From: an uncultured Lachnospiraceae bacterium
GTDB lineage: Bacteria; Bacillota; Clostridia; Lachnospirales; Lachnospiraceae
Direction: 5' to 3'
Assembly (NCBI GenBank): GCA_945621435.1
Contig: CALZBR010000013.1
Location: forward strand, 1-59,754
Length of the DNA: 59,754 bases
Positions 7,859 through 19,715 of this stretch are shown one piece after another; position 1 is the first letter of the stretch, and every line of letters starts with the position of its first letter. The notes beneath the pieces were generated by a model. That model had not been told where the DNA came from. It did no database searches and saw nothing but the letters and a program-made list of their open reading frames with translations. The position numbers and the translations under genes were made by a program.

Positions 7859-9958
7859 ATGGGAATGACAGTTCCGGAGATGTATGGAAGTTTAGTTTTT
7901 AATGATAAGGTTATGAGGGATAAGCTTCCCAAGGATATTTACAAGGCACTGAGAAAGACTATTGATACGAATACGCATTTGGAAATAGATGTGGCAAATG
8001 CAGTAGCAATCGCCATGAAGGAATGGGCAGTGGAACACGGAGCAACGCATTTTACCCATTGGTTCCAGCCTATGACAGGATTTACGGCAGAGAAGCATGA
8101 CAGCTTCATCTCTCCCGTGGAAGGCGGAGAAGTCATCATGGAGTTCTCCGGCAAAGAGCTGGTTAAGGGTGAGCCGGATGCTTCCAGCTTCCCCTCCGGT
8201 GGTCTGAGAGCTACCTTTGAGGCAAGAGGATATACCGCATGGGACCCTACTTCCCCGGCCTTTATCAAGGATGGCACTCTGTACATACCTACCGCGTTCT
8301 GCTCTTACAGCGGAGAGGCACTTGATAAGAAAACACCACTGCTTCGTTCCATGGAGGCACTGAGCAGAGAGGCCACCAAGATTCTTCATGTTCTCGGCAA
8401 TCAGGAGGTTTCCAGTGTATCCACTACAGTGGGACCCGAACAGGAATATTTCCTGGTGGAAAAAGAAGCATTTAAAAAGAGAAGAGACCTGGTATTTACC
8501 GGCAGAACCCTTCTGGGCGCAAAACCTCCCAAGGGACAGGAGATGGAGGATCATTACTTCGGTACCCTGAAGCCCAGAGTCGCAGCTTATATGCATGAGC
8601 TGGACGAGGAGCTTTGGAAGCTGGGAATTCCTGCAAAGACAAAGCATAATGAAGTGGCTCCCTGCCAGCATGAGCTTGCGCCGGTCTTTGATACCACCAA
8701 CGTAGCGGTGGATCACAACCAGCTGACCATGGATGTGATGAGAAAGGTTGCGGACAGACATGGATTTGTATGTCTGCTTCATGAGAAGCCCTTTGAGGGA
8801 ATCAACGGCTCCGGTAAGCATAACAACTGGTCCATGACAACGGATACCGGAATTAATCTGCTGGATCCCGGGAAAACACCGGCTGAAAATATTCAGTTTC
8901 TTGTATTCCTGATGGCAGTCATCACAGCGGTTGACAATTACGCTGATTTGATGAGATTGTCCGTGGCTAGTGCGGGAAACGACCACAGACTGGGAGCAAA
9001 TGAAGCGCCTCCCGCAATTATTTCCATCTTCCTTGGAGATGAATTGACAGCCGTTCTGGATTCCATTGAAAATGATACCTTCTTCGGAGATCAGCAGAAG
9101 GTGCGTATGGAAACGGGTGCAACGGTATTGCCTCATTTCTTTAAGGATACCACAGACCGCAACAGAACCTCACCTTTTGCCTTTACGGGTAATAAGTTCG
9201 AATTCCGTTCCTTAGGTTCTTCCTTCTCCGTATCCGGACCCAATGTGGTTCTGAATACGGCAGTTGCAGAGGCACTCAGCGAGTTCTATGAGACTCTGAA
9301 GGATGTAACACCTGAGAAGATGGTAGAAACCGTACATGCATTATTGAAGAAGGCCATCAAGGATCACAAGAGAGTCATCTTCAACGGAAACGGTTACACC
9401 GATGAATGGGTGGCAGAAGCTGAGAAGCGTGGATTATATAATTATAAATCAACCCCTGATGTTCTCCCTGTTTTCATCCAGGATAAGAATGTGAAGCTCT
9501 TTACAAAGCATCATATCTTTACGGAGAGCGAGATTCGTTCCAGATATGAGATTTTGATTGAGAATTATTCCAAGACCATTCATATCGAAGCAAAGACTAT
9601 GCTGGATATGGTAAATCATCAGTTTATGCCGGCAGTACTCAAGACCATGGATGAAACGCTTACCGTGGCAGCCAAGAAGAAAACGCTTGATGAGGGGCTC
9701 TCCTGCAAGGCAGAGAAAGCAATCATTGATAGATTATCATCCAAGTATGATGCGCTGTACGATGCAGTACAGATTCTGGAAAAGGATACGGCAAAGGCTG
9801 AGAGCATGAGTGATGGTCTGGAGCTTGCGAAGTATTATCAGTCCACCATTCTTGAGGATATGAGCAAGGTGAGAGAACTGGCGGATGCCGCTGAGGAATT
9901 GATTCCCGAGGGAGTGCTTCCTTATCCCGGTTATGCAGATATTTTGTTTTATGTATAG
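7859..9958 (+). CDS. glnN: Glutamine synthetase type III (GlnN)
   Basis: A 699-residue enzyme of the GSIII class, which is far longer than type I GS (about 440) and common in Bacteroides, cyanobacteria and Clostridia. It makes glutamine from glutamate, ammonia and ATP in the cytoplasm. Segments such as FTHWFQPMTGFTAEKHD, VGPEQEYFLV (metal-binding glutamates), NEVAPCQHELAP and INGSGKHNNWS are characteristic. With the neighbouring glnA homologue apparently altered in its active site, this is the best candidate for the working GS of the island. GGAAAGGAGA precedes ATG 7859. Expression appears to be set by the leader at 7711-7788. Confidence 0.95.
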   Translation: MGMTVPEMYGSLVFNDKVMRDKLPKDIYKALRKTIDTNTHLEIDVANAVAIAMKEWAVEHGATHFTHWFQPMTGFTAEKHDSFISPVEGGEVIMEFSGKELVKGEPDASSFPSGGLRATFEARGYTAWDPTSPAFIKDGTLYIPTAFCSYSGEALDKKTPLLRSMEALSREATKILHVLGNQEVSSVSTTVGPEQEYFLVEKEAFKKRRDLVFTGRTLLGAKPPKGQEMEDHYFGTLKPRVAAYMHELDEELWKLGIPAKTKHNEVAPCQHELAPVFDTTNVAVDHNQLTMDVMRKVADRHGFVCLLHEKPFEGINGSGKHNNWSMTTDTGINLLDPGKTPAENIQFLVFLMAVITAVDNYADLMRLSVASAGNDHRLGANEAPPAIISIFLGDELTAVLDSIENDTFFGDQQKVRMETGATVLPHFFKDTTDRNRTSPFAFTGNKFEFRSLGSSFSVSGPNVVLNTAVAEALSEFYETLKDVTPEKMVETVHALLKKAIKDHKRVIFNGNGYTDEWVAEAEKRGLYNYKSTPDVLPVFIQDKNVKLFTKHHIFTESEIRSRYEILIENYSKTIHIEAKTMLDMVNHQFMPAVLKTMDETLTVAAKKKTLDEGLSCKAEKAIIDRLSSKYDALYDAVQILEKDTAKAESMSDGLELAKYYQSTILEDMSKVRELADAAEELIPEGVLPYPGYADILFYV

Positions 9959-9959
9959 T
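9954..9959 (+). promoter_or_regulatory. -10 element of the amt promoter inside the glnN stop region
   Basis: TATAGT at 9954-9959 overlaps the TAG of glnN. A weak -35 (TTATGC, 9931-9936) lies 17 nt upstream. The distance from the -10 to the hexaloop stem (10 nt between them) is the same as in the glnN leader, which supports the call despite the poor -35. Confidence 0.5.
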
Positions 9960-9969
9960 GAGTTTATAT

Positions 9970-10005
9970 GACGCAAAGGCGCGTCCCCAAGGGGGACGTG
10001 CCTTC
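9970..10005 (+). promoter_or_regulatory. ANTAR-type hexaloop hairpin overlapping a terminator-like stem (amt leader)
   Basis: GACGC (9970-9974), loop AAAGGC (9975-9980), GCGTC (9981-9985). The competing stem pairs 9977-9988 with 9992-10003 around AAG. The hexaloop is kept while the stem sequence differs from the purF and glnN copies by compensating changes, good evidence that structure is selected. The T run after the terminator is poor (TTCTGTGTTT), so termination may be partial. Confidence 0.7.
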
Positions 10006-10033
10006 TGTGTTTATCAGAAATGGAGGGAGTAGT

Positions 10034-11797
10034 ATGAGTGAAGAAGTATTACAAGCGATAAGCGGTGAAGTATTTGGAGTCTGGTTTTTGATCGGTGCAG
10101 CATTGGTGTTCTGGATGCAGGCCGGGTTTGCTATGGTAGAAGCCGGTTTTACCAGAGCGAAGAACACAGGTAACATTCTCATGAAAAACCTGATGGACTT
10201 CTGTATCGGCACTGTAGTATTTATCCTGATCGGTTTTGGGCTGCTTTTGGGAGAAGATTTGTTTGGCTTTATCGGAAAGCCCGGATTTGATATTTTTACC
10301 TCCTATGAAAACTTTGATTTTTCTAGTTTTGTATTTAACTTAGTGTTCTGCGCTACCACGGCAACCATTGTATCCGGTGCCATGGCAGAGAGAACAAAGT
10401 TCCTTTCCTACTGTGTATATTCCGGAGTTATCTCCGCTCTGATCTATCCAATCGAGGCTCACTGGATCTGGGGCGGCGGATGGCTTTCACAGCTGGGATT
10501 CCATGATTTTGCAGGTTCCTGTGCCATCCATATGGTAGGTGGTATCTCCGCTTTGATCGGAGCAAAGATTCTGGGACCCAGAATTGGTAAGTTTGTAAAA
10601 GACAGCAAGGGAAAAGTAACAAAGATCAACGCATTTCCCGGACATAACCTGCCCATCGGTGCACTTGGTGTATTCATTCTCTGGCTTGGCTGGTATGGCT
10701 TCAATGGTGCGGCTTGTACCTCATTACCTCAGCTTGGTTCCGTATTTGTAACTACAACCATTGCTCCTGCCATTGCCACGGTAGTATGTATGATTTTTAC
10801 CTGGATTAAGTATGGAAAGCCTGATGTTTCCATGTGTCTGAACGCTTCTCTGGCAGGTCTGGTAGCAATTACCGCTCCCTGTGATGTGACAGATGCCTTT
10901 GGTGCAATTGTGATTGGTGCGGTAGCAGGACTTCTGGTTTGCTTCGGCGTATGGTTTCTGGATTACAAGCTTCATATTGACGATCCCGTGGGAGCAGTTG
11001 CAGTGCATTGTTTGAACGGTATCTGGGGAACCATTGCGGTAGGTCTCTTTGCAACCAACACTGCACCCGGATACAGCATTGCGGATGCGGCAGGCAATGA
11101 GTTGGTTGGTCTGTTCTACGGCGGCGGTTTTAAACTTCTTGCCCTGCAGCTGTTGGGTGCCGGTTCTGTCATCCTTTGGACAGCAGTTACCATTACCATC
11201 ACCTTCCTGGTAATCAAGGCAATCTTTGGTCTCCGTGTTACCGAGGAGGAAGAAATCATTGGTCTGGATGCAACAGAGCATGGTTTGCCCAGCGCATATG
11301 CAGGATTCAGTATCATGGATATCTCCAATACCATGACAATGGATGTGAACGAAAACACAAGCCTTGGTACCGAAGATTATGATGAGGCAAGTGAAGCAAA
11401 GAAAAATGCGGCAGTGCCCGTTGTCAATCCCATGCCTGCAACCGGCATGAGCAAGGTAGTCATCATTGCAAAGCTGAGCAAATACGAGCAACTGAAGAAA
11501 GCAATGAACGATCTGGGCGTTACCGGAATGACGGTTACACAGGTGATGGGCTGCGGTATCCAGAAGGGTGCCGGAGAAATGTACCGTGGTGTTGAGATGG
11601 ATGTTACCCTGCTTCCCAAGGTAAAGGTAGAAGTGGTTGTCAGCAAGATTCCTGTTTCTGCTGTTGTTGATGCTGCTAAGAAGGCTTTGTATACCGGACA
11701 CATCGGCGATGGCAAGATCTTCGTATATCCTGTGGAAAAGGTTGTCAAGATCCGCACCGGCGAGGAAGATTTTGCGGCACTGCAGGATGTGGAATAA
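10034..11797 (+). CDS. amt: Ammonium transporter Amt with fused C-terminal PII domain
   Basis: A 587-residue fusion. Residues 1 to about 410 are an Amt/Rh channel with eleven-helix character and both pore histidines (AIHMVGG and AVHCLNGIWG). Residues about 472-587 align without gaps to GlnB/GlnK PII. The T-loop GAGEMYRGVEMDV keeps Tyr46 but has Met at the position of Tyr51, the uridylylation site of E. coli PII, so control by uridylylation is unlikely. The ATP-binding GHIGDGKIFV and RTGEED segments are kept. PII normally plugs Amt when 2-oxoglutarate is low; here it is tethered. ATG 10034 has GGAGGG upstream. Confidence 0.93.
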   Translation: MSEEVLQAISGEVFGVWFLIGAALVFWMQAGFAMVEAGFTRAKNTGNILMKNLMDFCIGTVVFILIGFGLLLGEDLFGFIGKPGFDIFTSYENFDFSSFVFNLVFCATTATIVSGAMAERTKFLSYCVYSGVISALIYPIEAHWIWGGGWLSQLGFHDFAGSCAIHMVGGISALIGAKILGPRIGKFVKDSKGKVTKINAFPGHNLPIGALGVFILWLGWYGFNGAACTSLPQLGSVFVTTTIAPAIATVVCMIFTWIKYGKPDVSMCLNASLAGLVAITAPCDVTDAFGAIVIGAVAGLLVCFGVWFLDYKLHIDDPVGAVAVHCLNGIWGTIAVGLFATNTAPGYSIADAAGNELVGLFYGGGFKLLALQLLGAGSVILWTAVTITITFLVIKAIFGLRVTEEEEIIGLDATEHGLPSAYAGFSIMDISNTMTMDVNENTSLGTEDYDEASEAKKNAAVPVVNPMPATGMSKVVIIAKLSKYEQLKKAMNDLGVTGMTVTQVMGCGIQKGAGEMYRGVEMDVTLLPKVKVEVVVSKIPVSAVVDAAKKALYTGHIGDGKIFVYPVEKVVKIRTGEEDFAALQDVE

Positions 11798-11812
11798 GCT
11801 CTGAAACATAAG

Positions 11813-11899
11813 AAATACCAATATTGGAATACAAAGAAGTACGAAAACGATTTCACGGAGGGTACTATTGCTACTCTTCGTGAAATCGCGTTGGTATTT
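11813..11899 (+). other. Structured element between amt and asnB
   Basis: An outer 9-bp pairing (AAATACCAA 11813-11821 with TTGGTATTT 11891-11899) encloses a 17-bp hairpin: CGATTTCACG (11848-11857) with CGTGAAATCG (11879-11888), extended inward by AGGGTA/TACTCT around a 7-nt loop. No T run follows, so it is not a normal terminator. It could be an RNA processing or stability element that sets amt against asnB expression. Confidence 0.55.
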
Positions 11900-11933
11900 G
11901 AAAAAGAATATAAGAAAGGCTTGGTAAATTGTT

Positions 11934-13511
11934 ATGTGCTCAATCATGGGTTATAAAGGATGCACGATTGCACCGGAGGAATTGAAAGACTGTTTTGACA
12001 GAACCATATCCAGAGGACCGGATATGCAAAGAATCATAGAAGTGGGAAGTGTGACGCTGGGCTTCGAACGCCTTGCCATAATGGGATTGACAGAAGAAGG
12101 AATGCAGCCTTTTACCTGTGGGGAAAACGCAATTGTCTGCAACGGCGAAGTATATGGTTTCCGAAAACTGAAAAAAGAGTTAGAGTCGGAGTATTCCTTT
12201 AAAAGTGATTCGGACTGCGAGATACTGTTGCCACTCTACGAAAAATACGGTCTTGAAATGTTCCGTAAGCTGGATGCGGAATATGCCTGCATTATCTATG
12301 ATGCAAAGCGGAATGATCTGGTGGCAGCGAGAGATCCCATAGGCATCCGTCCTCTGTTCTACGGATATCCCAAGGACGGGGAAATCATTTTTGCCAGTGA
12401 GGCCAAGAATCTGACAGGCCTGGTGGACAGAATCTATCCCTTTCCTCCCGGCTATTACTATGCGGATGGCAAATTTACCTGCTACAGAGATATGACGAAG
12501 GTAGAGAAAGTCAGCGGTGATTCTCTGGAGGAGGTGTGTAAAAACATTCACGACAAGTTGGTCGCAGGCATTGAAAAGCGCCTGGATGCAGATGCACCTC
12601 TGGGATTTCTGCTGAGCGGAGGACTGGACAGCTCACTGGTATGCGCGGTATCCGCAAAAATCTTAAAGAAACCCATCCGTACCTTTGCCATCGGCATGAG
12701 CACGGATGCCATTGATTTGAAATACGCCAAGGAGGTTGCAGACTTCATCGGAAGCGATCATACCGAAATCATTATCACCAAAGAGGATGTCCTCGCTGCG
12801 TTAAGGGAAGTTATTTACGTGCTTGGTACCTTCGATATCACCACAATCCGCGCAAGCATCGGTATGTATCTGATCTGCAAGGCGATTCATGAGACTACGG
12901 ACGTTCGCGTGTTGTTGACAGGCGAAATCTCAGATGAGCTGTTCGGGTATAAATATACCGACTTTGCTCCGGATGCCAAGAGCTTCCAGGAGGAGTCCGA
13001 AAAACGAATCCGTGAGCTCTACATGTATGATGTTCTCCGTGCTGACAGATGTATCTCCTCCAATTCCATGGAAGCAAGAGTACCTTTCGGCGACCTGGAT
13101 TTTGTGGAATATGTCATGAGCATTCAGCCTGAGCTGAAAATGAACAAGTATAACAAAGGAAAATATCTGCTGCGCCATGCTTTTGAGGGAGACTACTTAC
13201 CCGAGAGCATTCTCATGCGTGAAAAGGCAGCCTTCTCCGATGCGGTAGGACACTCCATGGTTGACTACCTGAAAGAATATGCAGAATCCGTATATACCGA
13301 TGAACAGTATGAAGAAAAAATTGCAACCTATAGCTATGTGCCTCCCTTTACTAAGGAATCCTTACTGTACCGTGAGATATTCGAAAGCTTCTATCCCGGT
13401 CAGGCCGAAATGATCGTGGACTACTGGATGCCCAACAAATCCTGGGAAGGCTGCAACGTAAACGATCCTTCCGCCCGCGTCCTTTCCAACTACGGCGCAA
13501 GCGGACAATAA
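11934..13511 (+). CDS. asnB: Glutamine-dependent asparagine synthase AsnB
   Basis: A 525-residue enzyme that transfers glutamine amide nitrogen to aspartate using ATP. The second residue is the nucleophile cysteine (MCSIMGYKG), which fixes the start at ATG 11934 even though no strong ribosome site precedes it (AAGAAAGG is some 15 nt away). The N-terminal Ntn glutaminase covers about residues 2-190; the ATP-pyrophosphatase synthetase domain carries [25 protein letters not shown] and EARVPF. The weak ribosome site plus the large upstream hairpin suggests post-transcriptional control. Confidence 0.93.
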   Translation: MCSIMGYKGCTIAPEELKDCFDRTISRGPDMQRIIEVGSVTLGFERLAIMGLTEEGMQPFTCGENAIVCNGEVYGFRKLKKELESEYSFKSDSDCEILLPLYEKYGLEMFRKLDAEYACIIYDAKRNDLVAARDPIGIRPLFYGYPKDGEIIFASEAKNLTGLVDRIYPFPPGYYYADGKFTCYRDMTKVEKVSGDSLEEVCKNIHDKLVAGIEKRLDADAPLGFLLSGGLDSSLVCAVSAKILKKPIRTFAIGMSTDAIDLKYAKEVADFIGSDHTEIIITKEDVLAALREVIYVLGTFDITTIRASIGMYLICKAIHETTDVRVLLTGEISDELFGYKYTDFAPDAKSFQEESEKRIRELYMYDVLRADRCISSNSMEARVPFGDLDFVEYVMSIQPELKMNKYNKGKYLLRHAFEGDYLPESILMREKAAFSDAVGHSMVDYLKEYAESVYTDEQYEEKIATYSYVPPFTKESLLYREIFESFYPGQAEMIVDYWMPNKSWEGCNVNDPSARVLSNYGASGQ

Positions 13512-13533
13512 ACATTTTGAAAGAGGCAGGCAG

Positions 13534-15171
13534 ATGATTAAATATGTATTTGTGACAGGCGGTGTGGTATCCGGACTGGGAAAAGGAATAACAGCAGCCT
13601 CTCTCGGCAGACTTCTGAAGGCAAGAGGCTATCATGTGACCATGCAGAAATTTGATCCCTATATCAATGTGGATCCGGGCACAATGAATCCCATACAACA
13701 CGGAGAAGTGTTTGTAACAGATGACGGTACGGAGACGGATCTGGATCTGGGACATTACGAGAGATTTATCAATGAAAACCTGGATAAGAATTCGAACGTT
13801 ACCACAGGTAAGATTTACTGGTCTGTTCTCCATAAGGAGAGACGCGGAGATTATGGCGGCGGAACCGTGCAGGTGATACCGCACATTACCAATGAGATAA
13901 AGTCCAGATTTTATCGGGCAAAAAGCGAGACGGAGGAGACTATCTCCATCATCGAGATCGGCGGTACCGTGGGGGACATCGAGAGCCAGCCCTTCCTGGA
14001 GGCCATCAGGCAGTTCCAGGCAGAAGTTGGAAGAGAAAATGCCGTCATGATTCAGGTGACCCTGATTCCTTATCTGAAGGCCTCCGGGGAGATGAAGACG
14101 AAGCCGGCGCAGATGAGTGTGAAGAGTCTTCAGAGTATGGGTATCTGGCCGGACATTCTGGTATGCAGATCGGATTATCCGGTAGATGACCAGATGCGTG
14201 AAAAAATAGCTCTGTTCTGTAACCTCCCAAAGGAGCATGTCCTGCAGAATCTGGATGCCCAGTCTCTGTATGAAGTGCCTCTGATGCTGGAGGAGGAAGA
14301 CCTGGCAGGAGCGGTCTGCAGATGTCTGCATATTCCATGCCCGGAACCGGATCTGGTAAAATGGAAGCAGATGGTGGATGCTTTTCATCATCCGGAAAAA
14401 TCCGTGACGATTGCAATCGTGGGAAAATATGTTGCCTTGCACGATGCCTACCTGAGTGTGGTGGAGGCCTTGAAACACGGCGGTATCGCCAATAAGACCA
14501 GAGTCAATATCCGTTGGGTGGATGCGGAGGAGCTGAACCCCAACAATCTGGAAGAGTATCTGCATGATGTGGAGGGGGTTCTGGTGCCGGGCGGATTCGG
14601 AACCAGAGGAACGGAAGGAAAAATATTGGCAGCAGAGTATGCCAGAACCCGGAAGATTCCCTACCTTGGTATCTGTCTGGGAATGCAGCTTGCCATCGTG
14701 GAATTTGCAAGAAATGTATGCGGATTGGCTGATGCCTCCAGCATGGAACTGAATCCGGAGACGACCAATCCCGTGATTTGCCTGCTGCCCGACCATACAA
14801 AGGAAGAAGACCTGGGAGGAACCCTGAGGCTGGGGGCTTACCCCTGTACCCTGCAGGAGGGATCAAAAGCATATGAAATGTATGGCTGCAAGGATATCTC
14901 AGAGAGACATCGCCATAGATACGAAGTCAATAATGAATATCGTAATGTGTTGCAGGAGAATGGAATGATTCTTTCCGGACTGTCTCCGGACGGACGCATT
15001 GTGGAAATGATAGAGCTGAAAGAACATCCTTTTTATGTTGCCACGCAGGCACATCCGGAATTCAAATCCAGACCGGATGCACCTCATCCGCTGTTTGCGG
15101 GATTGATCAGGGCGGCATTAAAGCTGAAAGAGAGGGCTGATTATGAGTCAAATGATGAAGCAAGAGAATGA
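13534..15171 (+). CDS. pyrG: CTP synthase PyrG
   Basis: A 545-residue two-domain enzyme making CTP from UTP, ATP and glutamine. The N-terminal synthetase begins [18 protein letters not shown] with the P-loop-like motif; the C-terminal class I amidotransferase has the nucleophile in GICLGMQLA and the His-Glu pair in HPEF. Length is normal. It lies 22 nt after asnB and its end overlaps the start of gltB by 29 nt. Its place beside glutamate synthase is metabolic rather than pyrimidine-related: all these enzymes spend or make glutamine. Confidence 0.96.
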   Translation: MIKYVFVTGGVVSGLGKGITAASLGRLLKARGYHVTMQKFDPYINVDPGTMNPIQHGEVFVTDDGTETDLDLGHYERFINENLDKNSNVTTGKIYWSVLHKERRGDYGGGTVQVIPHITNEIKSRFYRAKSETEETISIIEIGGTVGDIESQPFLEAIRQFQAEVGRENAVMIQVTLIPYLKASGEMKTKPAQMSVKSLQSMGIWPDILVCRSDYPVDDQMREKIALFCNLPKEHVLQNLDAQSLYEVPLMLEEEDLAGAVCRCLHIPCPEPDLVKWKQMVDAFHHPEKSVTIAIVGKYVALHDAYLSVVEALKHGGIANKTRVNIRWVDAEELNPNNLEEYLHDVEGVLVPGGFGTRGTEGKILAAEYARTRKIPYLGICLGMQLAIVEFARNVCGLADASSMELNPETTNPVICLLPDHTKEEDLGGTLRLGAYPCTLQEGSKAYEMYGCKDISERHRHRYEVNNEYRNVLQENGMILSGLSPDGRIVEMIELKEHPFYVATQAHPEFKSRPDAPHPLFAGLIRAALKLKERADYESNDEARE

Positions 15172-18100
15172 ACAGAAAACCTTATATGAATCTTCTTTCG
15201 AACACGACAACTGCGGTATTGGAGCCATTGTAAATATCCGTGGGGAGAAGAGTCACGCAATTGTGGATGATGCTCTGAAAATCGTGGAAAATCTGGAGCA
15301 TCGTGCGGGAAAAGACGGAGAGGGCAAGACCGGAGACGGTGTTGGAATTCTGACGCAGATTCCCCATAAATTTTTCAAGAAGGTGTTGAAAGATACCGGT
15401 ATCACTATTGGAGGTGAGCGGGAATATGCGGTGGGTATGTTTTTCTTTCCGCAGAATGAATTGAAGAGAAGTCAGGCGAGAAAGATGTTTGAGATCATCG
15501 TGGCCAAAGAAGGTCTTACCTTTCTCGGCTGGAGAAAACTTCCTATAGTATCTTCCGTTTTGGGACAGAGAGCGCTGGAGAGCTGTCCTCAGATTTATCA
15601 GGCATTTATCAAACGTCCCGCGGAATGCAGAGAAGATCTTGAATTTGACCGCAAGCTTTATGTGGTGCGCCGCGTGTTTGAACAGAGCAACGAAAATACC
15701 TATGTGCCCTCCCTTTCCTGTCGAACCATTGTCTATAAGGGAATGTTCCTGGTAGGACAGCTTCGTACCTTCTTCCTGGATCTGCAGGATGAGGACTATG
15801 AATCCGCCATCGCCATGGTACATTCCAGATTCTCTACCAACACCAATCCCAGCTGGCTCAGGGCGCATCCCAACCGTCTGGTGGTACACAACGGCGAGAT
15901 CAACACCATCCGAAGCAATGCGGATAAGATGCTGGCACGGGAGGAAACCTTGCAGACCAGCCGTTTCAGTGACGAGGATCTGACCAAGGTACTGCCTGTG
16001 ATTTCCACGGAAGGCTCCGACTCTGCCATGCTGGATAATGCATTGGAATTCATGATCATGGGAGGCATGGATCCGGCACTGGCTGCCATGATTCTGATTC
16101 CGGAGCCCTGGGAACACAATGATACCCTGTCTCAGAAGGAAAGGGATTTCTATCAGTATTATGCTACCATGATGGAGCCCTGGGACGGACCCGCTTCCAT
16201 TCTGTTTTCCGATGGAGATGTGATGGGAGCAATCCTGGACCGTAACGGTCTGCGGCCCTCCCGTTACTATGTGATGGACGATGACAGACTGATCCTGTCC
16301 TCCGAAGTCGGTGTGTTGAAACTGGATGAGAAGCACATCCTGAAAAAGGAAAGACTGCATCCCGGCAAGATGCTTCTGGTAGATACCAAGGCAGGCAGAA
16401 TCATTTCCGATGAGGAGCTAAAGGACCGTTATGCAGGACGGGAGCCTTACGGCGAATGGCTGGATTCTAATCTTTGTACGTTGAAGGATCTGAAGATTCC
16501 CAATGAAAAGGTACCTTCCTTCAAGAGGGAGGAGCTGGTAAAGCTGCAGAAGGCTTTCGGCTATACCTATGAGGATTACCGGGAAGAAATCGGCACCATG
16601 GCATTACAGGGAGCAGAGCATGTGGGCGCTATGGGTATCGATACTCCCATCGCAGTGCTTTCCAAGGAATATCAGCCTTTGTTTTATTATTTTAAGCAGC
16701 TTTTTGCCCAGGTGACCAATCCCCCCATTGATGCGGTAAGGGAAAAAATCGTAACCGCCACCACAGTCTATGTGGGTAAAAACGGTGACCTGCTGTCGGA
16801 GAAGCCATCCAACTGCCGCGTGCTGAAGGTGCAGAATCCCATCTTGTCTGATCTGGATCTGTTGAAGATTTCTCATCTGCGGGAGGAAGGTCTGAAGGTA
16901 GAAAAGGTGTCTATGCTGTTCTATAAGAGCACCCCTTTGGAGAGAGCAATCGACCATCTGTGTGTGGAGGTGGACAGAGCTTATCGCGACGGTGCAAATA
17001 TTTTGATCCTCTCTGACCGCGGCGTGGATGAGAATCATGTTGCCATTCCCTCTCTTCTGGCAGTGGCAGCAGTTCACAATCATCTGGTTCGTACCAAAAA
17101 GTGTATGGCAATGTCTCTGATCGTGGAGACTGCGGAGCCTTGTAAGGTACACCACTTTGCAGCCCTTCTGGGCTATGGTGCCTGTGCGGTAAACCCTTAT
17201 CTGGCGCATGCCTCCATAGCCAGGCTGATTCAGGACGGTCTGCTGGAAAAGGATTATTATGCGGCAGTCAATGATTATGATAAGGCAGTGATTCAGGGAA
17301 TTGTCAAGATTGCCTCCAAGATGGGTATCTCTACCCTTCAGTCTTATCAGGGCAGCCGGATTTTTGAGGCTGTGGGAATTGATAAGAGTGTGATTGACAA
17401 GTATTTCACGGGAACCGTTTCCAGAATCGGCGGTATTACCCTGGAGGATATTGCACTTCATACGGACCAGCAGCACTCCAGGGCATTCGATCCCCTGGGA
17501 CTGACCACGGAGATGTCCATTGATTCCATGGGACGCCACAAAATGCGTGCCCAGGGTGAGACCCACAGATATAATCCGGCTACCATACATATGCTCCAGA
17601 TGGCTACCAGAGAAGGGGACTACAGCAAGTTTAAGCAATATACCCAAATGGTGGATAAGGAAGAAACAGGTTACATCCGGAGCCTGATGGATTTTGTCTA
17701 TCCCGAAGCCGGGGTATCCATAGAGGAAGTGGAAAGCGTAGAGGAAATCGTTAAGAGATTCAAGACCGGAGCCATGTCCTACGGCTCGATTTCCGAGGAG
17801 GCTCACGAGGCTCTGGCCATTGCCATGAACAGACTTCACGGTAAGTCCAACAGCGGTGAGGGCGGTGAGAGCGACGAGAGACTGGAAAGTGCGGGAACGG
17901 ACAATGACAGAAGCTCTGCCATCAAGCAGGTGGCAAGCGGACGGTTCGGTGTCACCAGCAGATATCTGATCAGTGCACAGGAAATACAGATTAAGATGGC
18001 ACAGGGAGCGAAGCCTGGTGAGGGCGGTCATCTTCCGGGGAAAAAGGTTTATCCCTGGATAGCAAAGACAAGACATTCTACTCCGGGTGTGAGTCTGATA

Positions 18101-19696
18101 TCGCCGCCGCCTCATCATGATATCTATTCCATCGAGGATCTGGCGCAGTTGATTTATGATTTGAAGAATGCCAACGACCGTGCCAGAATCTCCGTGAAGC
18201 TGGTATCTGAGACAGGCGTGGGAACCATCGCGGCAGGTGTTGCCAAGGCCGGTGCCGGAGTCATCCTGATCTCGGGTTATGACGGAGGAACCGGTGCAGC
18301 GCCCGTCAGCTCCATTCACAATGCGGGACTTCCCTGGGAGCTGGGGCTGGCAGAGACCCATCAGACATTGATTCAGAACGGACTTCGTGACCGTGTGGTT
18401 GTGGAGACGGACGGAAAGCTGATGAGCGGGCGAGATGTGGCCATTGCGGCGATTCTGGGTGCGGAGGAGTTTGGTTTTGCCACAGCTCCCCTGGTAACGC
18501 TGGGCTGCGTCATGATGCGTGTCTGCAATCTGGATACCTGTCCTATGGGTATCGCAACCCAGAATCCGGAACTGCGCAAGCGCTTTGCGGGCAAGCCGGA
18601 ATATGTAGAGAATTTCATGAGGTTTATCGCAGAAGAGCTTCGTGAGTATATGGCAAAGCTCGGCGTCAGAAGTGTGGATGAGCTGGTGGGAAGAACAGAC
18701 CTCCTGTGCAAAAAGAGTTCCCTTACCGGCATGGCTGCCAAGATTGATCTGAGCCGGATCCTTGGCACCTCCAGCAAGGATACGGAGAGCTTCCGTGACA
18801 AGTGCTATTATGATTTCGAGCTGGAGCAGAAAAAGGATCAGCTTCTGCTTCGGACAGAAAAGAAGCTGCAGGAGGCCATTGCCACAGGAAAGCATGCTGT
18901 CGTGGAGGTGGAGCTTACCAACACCGATCGTACCTTTGGAACCATGATTGGCGCAGAGATCACCAGAGCGCATCACGAGGGGATGCAAGAGGATACCGTC
19001 ACGATTCAGTGTCGGGGTGCCGGAGGACAAAGCTTTGGGGCATTCATACCGGCAGGTCTTACTCTGAATCTGACCGGTGACAGCAATGACTATTTCGGGA
19101 AGGGGCTTTCCGGCGGTAAGCTCATTGTAAAGGCGCCAAAGGATGCAGCCTATGATGCAGAGAACAATATTATCATAGGTAACGTGGCACTGTATGGCGC
19201 AACCTCCGGCGAGGCTTACATTGCCGGTATGGCAGGCGAGCGATTCTGTGTCAGAAATTCCGGAGCAAAGACCGTAGTCGAGGGTGTCGGTGAGCATGGC
19301 TGTGAATATATGACCGGCGGTGTGGCTGTGATTCTGGGACCTACCGGTAAGAACTTTGCGGCAGGTATGAGCGGTGGTATTGCTTATGTGCTGGACGAGA
19401 AGAATTCTCTCTATCGCAACCTGAACAAGGAGATGATTCTGATGGAGGCAGTGGAACATAAGGCAGACAAAGAAGAATTGAGAAACCTTCTGGAAAAACA
19501 TGTGAAGTATACGGATTCCGCAAAGGCGCGTATGATTCTGGAGAATTTCGAATCCTATTTACCGAAGTTCAAGAAAATCATTCCTGCGGATTACAAGAAG
19601 ATTGTTCAGCTGACGGAAGACTTCATCGAGCGTGGTATGAGCATCAAGGAAGCACAGATTGAAGCCTTTTACGAGAGTCAGAAGATCAAACAGTGA
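15143..19696 (+). CDS. gltB: Glutamate synthase large subunit GltB
   Basis: A 1517-residue glutamate synthase alpha subunit that turns 2-oxoglutarate and glutamine into two glutamates. A 23-residue propeptide ends before catalytic C24 (HDNCGIGAI). The glutaminase domain is followed by the central domain, an FMN-binding TIM barrel (roughly residues 800-1190) with the 3Fe-4S cysteines in [16 protein letters not shown], and a C-terminal GXGXG beta-helix. ATG 15143 lies inside the end of pyrG, in a different frame, after GAGAGGG. The strong overlap implies translational coupling to pyrG. The subunit works with GltD encoded next. Confidence 0.96.
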   Translation: MSQMMKQENEQKTLYESSFEHDNCGIGAIVNIRGEKSHAIVDDALKIVENLEHRAGKDGEGKTGDGVGILTQIPHKFFKKVLKDTGITIGGEREYAVGMFFFPQNELKRSQARKMFEIIVAKEGLTFLGWRKLPIVSSVLGQRALESCPQIYQAFIKRPAECREDLEFDRKLYVVRRVFEQSNENTYVPSLSCRTIVYKGMFLVGQLRTFFLDLQDEDYESAIAMVHSRFSTNTNPSWLRAHPNRLVVHNGEINTIRSNADKMLAREETLQTSRFSDEDLTKVLPVISTEGSDSAMLDNALEFMIMGGMDPALAAMILIPEPWEHNDTLSQKERDFYQYYATMMEPWDGPASILFSDGDVMGAILDRNGLRPSRYYVMDDDRLILSSEVGVLKLDEKHILKKERLHPGKMLLVDTKAGRIISDEELKDRYAGREPYGEWLDSNLCTLKDLKIPNEKVPSFKREELVKLQKAFGYTYEDYREEIGTMALQGAEHVGAMGIDTPIAVLSKEYQPLFYYFKQLFAQVTNPPIDAVREKIVTATTVYVGKNGDLLSEKPSNCRVLKVQNPILSDLDLLKISHLREEGLKVEKVSMLFYKSTPLERAIDHLCVEVDRAYRDGANILILSDRGVDENHVAIPSLLAVAAVHNHLVRTKKCMAMSLIVETAEPCKVHHFAALLGYGACAVNPYLAHASIARLIQDGLLEKDYYAAVNDYDKAVIQGIVKIASKMGISTLQSYQGSRIFEAVGIDKSVIDKYFTGTVSRIGGITLEDIALHTDQQHSRAFDPLGLTTEMSIDSMGRHKMRAQGETHRYNPATIHMLQMATREGDYSKFKQYTQMVDKEETGYIRSLMDFVYPEAGVSIEEVESVEEIVKRFKTGAMSYGSISEEAHEALAIAMNRLHGKSNSGEGGESDERLESAGTDNDRSSAIKQVASGRFGVTSRYLISAQEIQIKMAQGAKPGEGGHLPGKKVYPWIAKTRHSTPGVSLISPPPHHDIYSIEDLAQLIYDLKNANDRARISVKLVSETGVGTIAAGVAKAGAGVILISGYDGGTGAAPVSSIHNAGLPWELGLAETHQTLIQNGLRDRVVVETDGKLMSGRDVAIAAILGAEEFGFATAPLVTLGCVMMRVCNLDTCPMGIATQNPELRKRFAGKPEYVENFMRFIAEELREYMAKLGVRSVDELVGRTDLLCKKSSLTGMAAKIDLSRILGTSSKDTESFRDKCYYDFELEQKKDQLLLRTEKKLQEAIATGKHAVVEVELTNTDRTFGTMIGAEITRAHHEGMQEDTVTIQCRGAGGQSFGAFIPAGLTLNLTGDSNDYFGKGLSGGKLIVKAPKDAAYDAENNIIIGNVALYGATSGEAYIAGMAGERFCVRNSGAKTVVEGVGEHGCEYMTGGVAVILGPTGKNFAAGMSGGIAYVLDEKNSLYRNLNKEMILMEAVEHKADKEELRNLLEKHVKYTDSAKARMILENFESYLPKFKKIIPADYKKIVQLTEDFIERGMSIKEAQIEAFYESQKIKQ

Positions 19697-19715
19697 CGGG
19701 AGAGGGGTGAAAATA

